From positions 1-10,884 of the forward strand of contig JAGVNS010000048.1 in assembly GCA_020053155.1 (NCBI GenBank): a stretch of DNA of 10,884 nt, given 5' to 3'. Shown here piece by piece: positions 5,671-10,884 of this stretch. The position numbers and the translations under genes are program-made. Position 1 is the stretch's first letter. Each line of letters begins with the position of its first letter. The notes beneath the pieces are model-generated. The model was not told where the DNA came from and ran no database searches. It worked only from the letters and a program-made list of their open reading frames with translations. The stretch is from Nitrososphaerota archaeon (GTDB lineage: Archaea > Iainarchaeota > Iainarchaeia > Iainarchaeales > VGJJ01).

Positions 5671-8274
5671 CTATGGCGACGTTGTGTCCGGCGTAACCGT
5701 AGTGGGCGTTACGACTCCGTCCGAATCTCCAACGCTTCCTTCTATCGCGTATCCCCCACCATATCCATACCCCCCCGTGTAATTTCGCAGGGTGTTGAGG
5801 AAGTTTTGGAGTTTTTCCACTTTCATTCCGGCTTCCATTTTTACTGTTTTAGTTGTTTCACCATTGGAGATGGTTATTTTTTCCGTTAGTCCGTCAGTAC
5901 ACCCGGGGCACCCTTGGGTTTCATCCAATGCTTTGAAGGCTTCCCAATCCAATAATTCTACCAAATCTTCGTATTGTGAATACACGGGGTTTTCATATGA
6001 ATTGGTGTACCCGTCTTCTCCCCCCGAGAACGTGGTTGTTTTAGTCTTTTTGGAATTGATTTCAAACTCAGTATATCCGCACGGGTTTATGCACAATCCT
6101 CCCCCCACCCAGCTCTTGATGGTAAACGTCTTAGGGATGTGTACGTATTCCAGTTCCTTGATTTCAGGCACATTCTCTTGTCCTAAATCATTGGCTTTCA
6201 CCAATTTGTCCGAAAGCGTGTACAACACATCCCCGATGAACAAGGAGCGCTTGACCTGGTATTGATAGTCGTAATAATATCCCGATTTCAGGTCTACTTC
6301 CTCCGAGATGTGGGTGATGCGTGCGCGTTCATCAAATCCGTTTTCCAGATTCACGCGATACACGAACGCTCCTTGGTATGTGGGGGTTCCATATTCGGGC
6401 CAATCCCCCATTGGTTTCTCTTTTTTGGAGTTTTCGTCTATTTCGTACAAATAAATGGGAAGCACCAGCAATTCTTTTTCCTTGTCGTACAAAAAGGCCT
6501 TGTGGTCCTGCAGCGCATACGAGTCCGTGCCCCGGTCTCCCACGCTCAACGTGTGCAATTGTTTGGGGTTTTCCACATCCGACACGTCAAATATGGCCAG
6601 TTTCATTCCCAAATAATAGGCCACATCGTTCTTTCCCACGGCGGCATCCTTTCCCACTCCAATGATGTGTGTCTCATCGATGGGGTGCAAATATTCTGAA
6701 TACCCCGGGATTTTGAGCTTTCCCAGAACGTTGGGGTTTGAAGGGTCGCTCAAGTCAATCACAAACAAGGGGTCTACTTGCTTGAACGTCACCAGATATG
6801 CGCGCGCTCCCATGAACCTGGCGGAATAGATTCGTTCGCCGGGAGCCAAATCCTCCAACGTTCCAACGGTATCCATGTCGACATCTAATACATACACGTT
6901 GTTCTTGGATTGAGTATCTTCTTTATCTACCTCTCTCACTCCCCCGTCCGTGGCAATCAATGGGATGGCCCACCCTCCACTCCAAACGGGATCGGTGGTG
7001 GTGGCGATTCTGAAGTGTTGGTCGAATTCGTCCATGGAGAATTGATTTAGCACGTGTCCGGGAACCTTTCCCTGTCCCTGGAACACTATTTTTCCATCAT
7101 TCAAACTGAATTTTTCAATGATTGTTTTTTGATTCTGAACGTAGGGTTGGGGTCTGGGCAAAATATCAATATTGGTTGCCGCATCCGCGATGATTTGGGG
7201 CCAATCCGAAGGATCGTAATACTGGGTGTGTGCCAGATACAAACTATTTTCGGACGCATACACGGTTTCCGCGCTTCCCACCATGGTTTCTTTTTTCAAA
7301 TTCAAGGAATCCAAATCAATGGAAGCCACGGTGATAAAGCTCTGGGCAAAAATGGGGGGGATGTATCCTATTTCGTCCGGCCGAGCCAAAACCTTTTCGA
7401 CTCCATCCTCATAATAGGGGGGAATAATGGACTGGTCTTCACTTTCTTTTCCTTCTTGGAGGAGGCGGTATTCAGGATAGGTGGTAACGACAAAATATAC
7501 GTGGTCTCCTATCATTCGGGAGCTCACATAGCTTCCGCGGAAGGCATACTCCTTCACCTGTTCCGGTTTGGTGTGATCGGAAATGGTATATACGCGCACC
7601 GTTGAAAGAGAATATCCCCAGTACGGGCGAATCATTCCAGGTATCGCGGCAATCTTTTTTTCATAGGGAATGGGGTATGGTTCATCCAGGTATTCAGTCT
7701 TGGTTCCGAACAAAATCAATTGGTTTCCGTTCACGAACATTTCCTGGGGATAGAAATCGGTCAATGCGATGGTTCCAACCACTTCCATATTTTCTGCAGG
7801 TGTGGCTTTGATTATTTTCACGTTGTTTTTGTAGAATGCATAAATGTATTCTCCGTCCGTCTTCACGATGTCGGCTTCATCCACTCCCTCCACTTGAACA
7901 TTCGTCGTAGAGTAATTGGGTGTTGGAGAAGAGGTACTGGTTGATTTTCCCATTCCCCCATCCGCTTCGGCGACAGCGCCATTCATGGAGGGAAATGAAC
8001 CGGTGGTCATCATGTCGCGTGCGTAATAATTTCCCCCACTCACCAATTGGGCTTCTTTGAATTGGATGATGATTTCACTTTCGCTTGAAAAATGGGGGAG
8101 TGGTTTTCCCACTAAATCAACCAAAGGGATTTCGTTTGCAGGGTTTGGAATAGGGGGGGGAGTGAATGGTTCTCCATCCCAGTAGGGAAGCATGGCGATG
8201 GCGGCCACGGCCACTATCATGATGAGGGCTCCAAAAATGGTCATGGGTCCGATAGGAACGGGTTTGGTTTTCAT
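5671..8274 (-). CDS. Membrane-anchored Beta_propel-family surface protein with C-terminal Cys-pair domain (867 aa)
   Basis: This is a large extracytoplasmic protein of the Beta_propel family (COG4880, a propeller distantly related to WD-40), role unknown. The N terminus has a signal-anchor helix (about residues 11-30) followed by a Pro-rich stretch. The family hallmark VEGVDEADIVKTDG is at 128-141, and the propeller runs to about 710 with repeated blade edges such as VYVLDVD and FVIDLSDPSNP. Beyond it, about 715-830 forms a separate domain with two cysteine pairs (C728/C732 and C789/C792). The tail is Gly/Tyr-rich and then Thr/Pro-rich, like a stalk or wall-spanning end. The start is supported by GGAGG at 8286-8290 (spacing 11, slightly long) and a TATA box at 8319-8327. 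It lies between the minor pilins and the pilus ATPase; a pilus-linked adhesin or sensor role is only an inference from position. Confidence 0.92.
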   Translation of the reverse strand: MKTKPVPIGPMTIFGALIMIVAVAAIAMLPYWDGEPFTPPPIPNPANEIPLVDLVGKPLPHFSSESEIIIQFKEAQLVSGGNYYARDMMTTGSFPSMNGAVAEADGGMGKSTSTSSPTPNYSTTNVQVEGVDEADIVKTDGEYIYAFYKNNVKIIKATPAENMEVVGTIALTDFYPQEMFVNGNQLILFGTKTEYLDEPYPIPYEKKIAAIPGMIRPYWGYSLSTVRVYTISDHTKPEQVKEYAFRGSYVSSRMIGDHVYFVVTTYPEYRLLQEGKESEDQSIIPPYYEDGVEKVLARPDEIGYIPPIFAQSFITVASIDLDSLNLKKETMVGSAETVYASENSLYLAHTQYYDPSDWPQIIADAATNIDILPRPQPYVQNQKTIIEKFSLNDGKIVFQGQGKVPGHVLNQFSMDEFDQHFRIATTTDPVWSGGWAIPLIATDGGVREVDKEDTQSKNNVYVLDVDMDTVGTLEDLAPGERIYSARFMGARAYLVTFKQVDPLFVIDLSDPSNPNVLGKLKIPGYSEYLHPIDETHIIGVGKDAAVGKNDVAYYLGMKLAIFDVSDVENPKQLHTLSVGDRGTDSYALQDHKAFLYDKEKELLVLPIYLYEIDENSKKEKPMGDWPEYGTPTYQGAFVYRVNLENGFDERARITHISEEVDLKSGYYYDYQYQVKRSLFIGDVLYTLSDKLVKANDLGQENVPEIKELEYVHIPKTFTIKSWVGGGLCINPCGYTEFEINSKKTKTTTFSGGEDGYTNSYENPVYSQYEDLVELLDWEAFKALDETQGCPGCTDGLTEKITISNGETTKTVKMEAGMKVEKLQNFLNTLRNYTGGYGYGGGYAIEGSVGDSDGVVTPTTVTPDTTSP

Positions 8275-8318
8275 TGGATTTCATTCCTCCTGCTGCTTCA
8301 TCCATTGCACGGATTGAA

Positions 8319-8327
8319 GTTTAAATA
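8319..8327 (-). promoter_or_regulatory. TATA box of the beta-propeller gene
   Basis: TATTTAAAC on the minus strand lies about 48 bases before the start codon. Standard archaeal spacing puts the transcription start near 8296, giving a short leader with the GGAGG ribosome binding site at 8286-8290. The propeller gene therefore probably has its own transcript besides any read-through from upstream. Confidence 0.55.
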
Positions 8328-8333
8328 CGCCTT

Positions 8334-8582
8334 TTATTGGTTAGGGAAATGCCTTTGGGTATATTTTTTGGGAGTGGGGAGAGACTTTCCCTGCGTGTAT
8401 ATTCCCAATCCCCCTGCCAGGATGGCGGCGAATACCCAGGGCCAGGGTTCGAGGTGCAGGAATGTGTATACCGACCCGGCCGCCCAGATGGAGAAAAGTC
8501 CTCCGAACCCGGACAATGAAAAAAAGATTCCCCACGTATGGAGGGATTTTTTTCCGTGCGTGGGGGCGTTTGCCGCAGTCAT
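8334..8582 (-). CDS. Small two-helix membrane protein, 82 aa, unknown function
   Basis: I do not recognise a family. The protein is rich in aromatic residues and glycine, with two hydrophobic segments at about residues 18-42 and 46-63 separated by HLEPWPW, suggesting a helical hairpin in the membrane. The C-terminal tail is basic (KKYTQRH). It fills the gap between the last minor pilin gene and the beta-propeller gene, with 42 bases on the upstream side. A TATA-like ATTTATTAA at 8608-8616 is centred 30 bases before the ATG, which would give an almost leaderless mRNA; only a weak, distant AAGGAA precedes the start. Another minus-strand frame (8341-8535) overlaps it but is Arg-rich and lacks membrane-like pattern, so I prefer this one. 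Placement hints at an accessory of the surface system, without proof. Confidence 0.58.
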   Translation of the reverse strand: MTAANAPTHGKKSLHTWGIFFSLSGFGGLFSIWAAGSVYTFLHLEPWPWVFAAILAGGLGIYTQGKSLPTPKKYTQRHFPNQ

Positions 8583-8607
8583 GCGAATACTGGTTTCCTT
8601 ATTGGCA

Positions 8608-8616
8608 TTAATAAAT
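8608..8616 (-). promoter_or_regulatory. TATA-like box for the small membrane protein gene
   Basis: ATTTATTAA on the minus strand, in the 42-base gap after the minor pilin stop codon, is centred 30 bases from the ATG at 8582. Transcription would start about four bases before the start codon. Confidence 0.4.
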
Positions 8617-8624
8617 GGCCCTGT

Positions 8625-9497
8625 CTACGTGTATACCCATTGCGTCTCCTCATTCACGTTGGCATCCTTTCCCTGTATGGTCAATGGGAGGTCATACCCC
8701 GCGCGTGTCGCAGTGGTATTGGCATCCAGTCTCACGTGAAGGGCATAGCGGATGGAGAGGGAGCCAGAATGGTTGTTGTCCAAGAGAACAGCACCATTGT
8801 AATCATTCACTTGTCCAATTGACAAAGTGAATTTGGACGCGCCCCCCTCATACACCCATTGATACGTGTTAATTCCCCCCCACGTGGCCCAGCCCGTGCT
8901 TATTGTGGTGTGAGAGGAATTTTGGTCCGAATAACGCAATGTTACCAAAAAGTCCCCGCTTTCCCCCAACACCCATGAAGAATTAGTGTCATGGAATGCG
9001 GATTCGACATGGATGTTTATGTCCATCGTCCTCGGCCGTGAAAAGACATTGGAGGGGTAGAAAAAAAGGCGGTCGGTGGAAAGTTTTTGCTTCCACACAT
9101 ACCCGGTGTTGGTTCTCCCCGTCACGTTTCCATCCGTTTTGGTGGAATTCAAATCCAGGAAAATGAATGTGTTGGCATCCTTTCCCCACTCTCGGAGAGA
9201 GGTCTGATACCTGAAAAGATTGGCATTCATATCCAGGGGGCTTGGCATTCTCCCCGAGATGAAAAGGTCCACCGTACTGGCGTTTTGGTCAAGGTGAAGG
9301 CGCTGGTCGAGGAGAAAATTCAAGTCTTGCATCGCATCGCGTGCCAGTCGAGGGGGAAGCCCATTTGCCCACGTCTCATTTTCTATTTCCCGCAACCCGC
9401 GCAGGTGGTCGGCCTGGAGCTGCGCATATACAATGAGAAACAGGGCCGCGATGAGGATAGCGAAGCTCAGGACGAATCCTCTCGAATCTTTTTTCAT
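8625..9497 (-). CDS. Pilin-like protein with many N-glycosylation sequons (290 aa)
   Basis: This is a probable minor pilin or pseudopilin, the last of four chained genes. MKKDSRG is followed by FVLSFAILIAALFLIVYA, a short basic leader with a predicted prepilin cleavage after G7 and a single N-terminal hydrophobic helix. It lacks the acidic residue near +5/+6 seen in its three neighbours. The remaining 260 residues form an extracellular head with no cysteine and eight N-X-S/T sequons (N40, N72, N117, N124, N172, N193, N242, N260), so heavy N-glycosylation is likely. The frame is open to 9608, but the upstream part overlaps the previous gene. The start at 9497 is chosen for the ATGA overlap and the GGTGA ribosome binding site. 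It is longer than the other pilins here, so it could sit at the fibre tip or act as an adhesive subunit (inference). Confidence 0.82.
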   Translation of the reverse strand: MKKDSRGFVLSFAILIAALFLIVYAQLQADHLRGLREIENETWANGLPPRLARDAMQDLNFLLDQRLHLDQNASTVDLFISGRMPSPLDMNANLFRYQTSLREWGKDANTFIFLDLNSTKTDGNVTGRTNTGYVWKQKLSTDRLFFYPSNVFSRPRTMDINIHVESAFHDTNSSWVLGESGDFLVTLRYSDQNSSHTTISTGWATWGGINTYQWVYEGGASKFTLSIGQVNDYNGAVLLDNNHSGSLSIRYALHVRLDANTTATRAGYDLPLTIQGKDANVNEETQWVYT

Positions 9498-9949
9498 GTT
9501 CGGTTCACCCAGACTTGTATCATGGACACATACATATTGGCATCGGGGGGGGATGCTACCATGAATCCCTGGCGATAGGTTTCCTGTTCCCCCGCGAGGG
9601 TTGAACATCCGCTCTTGGCCACGATGAATGCAGCCTCATTCGTGTCGGGAGTGGGATAGACTGTCACGCTCGCGCAAATGGAAGAAGGGAATCCATTCAG
9701 GAACTCCCGGATGGATGTGGTCGAATTGGTGATAACGGCTTTCGACGCCATTCCCGATTGCTCAAGCACCATTCCCGTGCGGTATGCGAGGAGACTCATC
9801 TGTTGCTCCATTCCCAATTCCCTTCCGTCGCGCTGGAGGGCATCGAATGAAAGAGAAAGGATGCTGAACAGGATGAGGAGCGCGAGAAGGGCGTCAATGG
9901 CAATCACGAATCCCCTGGAAGAAGTATTGGTCATTTTAGTATTGGTCAT
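9494..9949 (-). CDS. Pilin-like minor subunit with SRGF...DALLAL leader (151 aa)
   Basis: This is an archaeal pilin-like protein. After TSSRG (cleavage predicted between G13 and F14) comes FVIAIDALLALLILFSILSL, a hydrophobic helix with Asp at +6 rather than Glu at +5. The head contains two cysteines (C92, C115), possibly a disulfide, and one sequon (N75). The start at 9949 overlaps the previous stop codon as ATGA and has AGGTG six bases upstream. The first 12 bases are repeated 15 bases on, so the protein begins MTNTKMTNTS and a second in-frame ATG lies at 9934, without a ribosome binding site. The next gene also overlaps by ATGA. Prepilin processing is inferred from the N terminus. Confidence 0.82.
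   Translation of the reverse strand: MTNTKMTNTSSRGFVIAIDALLALLILFSILSLSFDALQRDGRELGMEQQMSLLAYRTGMVLEQSGMASKAVITNSTTSIREFLNGFPSSICASVTVYPTPDTNEAAFIVAKSGCSTLAGEQETYRQGFMVASPPDANMYVSMIQVWVNRT
9923..9949 (-). repeat. 12-bp tandem duplication at a pilin start codon
   Basis: ATGACCAATACT is present twice on the minus strand (9949-9938 and 9934-9923) with three bases between copies, duplicating the start codon and the next three codons of the pilin-like gene. It looks like a small in-frame duplication of the 5-codon unit MTNT[K/S]. Confidence 0.7.
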
Positions 9950-10467
9950 TTGTACACCTGAACCTGGACGAAAACAGGCTTCTGCTTGTAAAACGAAGGG
10001 AGAACGCTCACGCTCACCTCGTTGGAATCAATGGGGGCGGTTCCGGCGCGGGCGATGACACCATGATTGGAATCCGAAATGGTCAAATAGAAATGGTAAT
10101 CGGGTATCCGCAGCCCCTCTTTGAGAGAGGGGTAATCATCCCCATTCCAATCCACGAATGCATTCCATTTTGGGGTTGAAATTCCCCCCTCATGGTCTAT
10201 CAATCCAATCTGTTTTACCCCATTTCGGTCAGAAAGAGAATCCCAATACACTGGGCTTCCGCTCGAAGAAAGAATATTTTCAAGAAGGTTTTCCGACGCA
10301 TGGGTGCGGTAATACGCATTATTTTCCGATTGGGTCTGAGCAACGAGATGGGTGGTGAGGCCCGTGACCAATGCTAATGCCAGAGCAAACACGACCAATG
10401 CGAGGAGGGCATCCGAGGAATACAATTGTCCCCGCGAAAATCTCTCCAGGTTTTTTTGTTTGTTCAT
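9946..10467 (-). CDS. Pilin-like minor subunit with SRGQ...DALLAL leader (173 aa)
   Basis: This archaeal pilin-like protein starts MNKQKNLERFSRG, followed by QLYSSDALLALVVFALALAL. Cleavage is predicted between G13 and Q14, and Asp lies at +6, at the same residue number (19) as in the neighbouring gene. One N-terminal hydrophobic helix is followed by a soluble head without cysteine, containing SSSGSPVYWDSLS and, further on, GLRIPDYHFYLTI. This layout is familiar to me from pilin-like proteins of DPANN and other archaea. The start at 10467 is set by the ATGA overlap with the previous gene, and its stop codon overlaps the next start the same way, so the set is probably translated as a coupled series. 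The exact role in the fibre is unknown. Confidence 0.83.
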   Translation of the reverse strand: MNKQKNLERFSRGQLYSSDALLALVVFALALALVTGLTTHLVAQTQSENNAYYRTHASENLLENILSSSGSPVYWDSLSDRNGVKQIGLIDHEGGISTPKWNAFVDWNGDDYPSLKEGLRIPDYHFYLTISDSNHGVIARAGTAPIDSNEVSVSVLPSFYKQKPVFVQVQVYK

Positions 10468-10874
10468 GCGAGGGTCACGCTCACGGCATTCGTATCCCTT
10501 TCCACGTGATAGGAATTCCCATCATACAGGGGGCCGGCCCCCCATTCGCTGGAGGAAAGTGGAACAATGACCAGGCTCTGCTCCCCTCTCCCTTCCACTA
10601 CCCCATTTCTCACCCAAAACGTCTGGTCTGTGCTTCCGGGAGGGAGAAAGAGATTCATCCTCGTTCCAATCGGGGCGTTTCCCACGAGCGTTATCATATC
10701 CGCGATGCGGTACGCATTCTGGGTCAATTGTGATTCTCTTTGTTTTTCAACCGCCACCCGTTGTTCGTTTCCAAAAATGTTTACGGAGAGAGCCAGAATG
10801 ATGAACAGGACGGAGAGGATAAGGAGTAATTCTACCGTGGCTTGGCCTTTTTTCCATTTTGAGGGGGGCTGCAT
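10464..10874 (-). CDS. Class III signal peptide pilin-like protein (136 aa)
   Basis: This is the first visible gene of the minor pilin set. MQPPSKWKKG is followed by QATVELLLILSVLFIILALS: a basic leader, predicted G10/Q11 cleavage and Glu at +5, the canonical class III prepilin signature. The head is short, with no cysteine, and contains ADMITLVGNAPIGTRMNLFLPPGS, split here as ADMITLVGNAP then IGTRMNLFLPPGS, a pattern common in small archaeal pilins. The frame stays open to the window edge, so an earlier start cannot be excluded, but the leader length fits the ATG at 10874. The TGATGA just upstream (10884-10879) may contain the stop codon of a further gene in the same operon. Its stop codon overlaps the next start as ATGA. 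Confidence 0.82.
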   Translation of the reverse strand: MQPPSKWKKGQATVELLLILSVLFIILALSVNIFGNEQRVAVEKQRESQLTQNAYRIADMITLVGNAPIGTRMNLFLPPGSTDQTFWVRNGVVEGRGEQSLVIVPLSSSEWGAGPLYDGNSYHVERDTNAVSVTLA

Positions 10875-10884
10875 CCAGTCATCA

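Noticed and set aside
8341..8535. Alternative minus-strand gene (64 codons) overlapping the 82-aa protein
   Set aside because: Its translation is Arg/His-rich with no membrane or domain pattern, while the other frame gives two clear hydrophobic segments and a better placed promoter.
9498..9608. Upstream extension of the 290-aa pilin-like gene (37 residues)
   Set aside because: It would put extra sequence before the prepilin leader and overlap the preceding gene; MKKDSRGF fits as a leader and has an ATGA overlap.

Overview
The window reads as archaeal. Several proteins start with class III (archaeal type IV prepilin) signal peptides, in which a short basic stretch ends in KG or RG just before a hydrophobic segment. 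There is a Beta_propel (COG4880-type) surface protein with the VEGVDEADIVKTDG hallmark. The pilus ATPase and membrane platform proteins are of the archaeal/Tad type, and TATA-like boxes sit about 25 bases before likely transcription starts, in one case giving a leaderless mRNA. Small genes, tight overlaps and this gene mix fit a DPANN-like lineage such as Diapherotrites or Micrarchaeota, but that placement is a guess.

Nearly everything is on the minus strand, so transcription runs right to left. From the right edge: four pilin-like genes chained by ATGA overlaps (10874 to 8625); a small two-helix membrane protein (8582-8334); a large membrane-anchored beta-propeller protein with its own promoter (8274-5671); a gap of about 320 bases holding tRNA-Ser(UGA) on the plus strand and a strong palindrome; then a secretion/pilus ATPase (5347-3377), two T2SSF membrane platform genes (3375-2488 and 2488-1451) that are directly abutting, and a class III pilin (1348-893) with its own promoter. 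This last block ends in a highly structured 3' region with a terminator-like hairpin (about 896 to 767). A separate unknown gene (558-70) follows, with a likely leaderless promoter.

Taken together, the window encodes most of an archaeal type IV (Tad-like) pilus: ATPase motor, a membrane platform split into two subunits, one probable major pilin and four pilin-like minor subunits. The beta-propeller protein and the two-helix protein lie between the minor pilins and the motor and may belong to the same surface apparatus, but that rests only on position. No prepilin peptidase is visible. The least explained parts are the C-terminal Cys-pair domain of the propeller protein, the winged-helix-like N terminus of the ATPase, the shared SRG...DALLAL prepilin motif and the hairpin clusters in the non-coding gaps.
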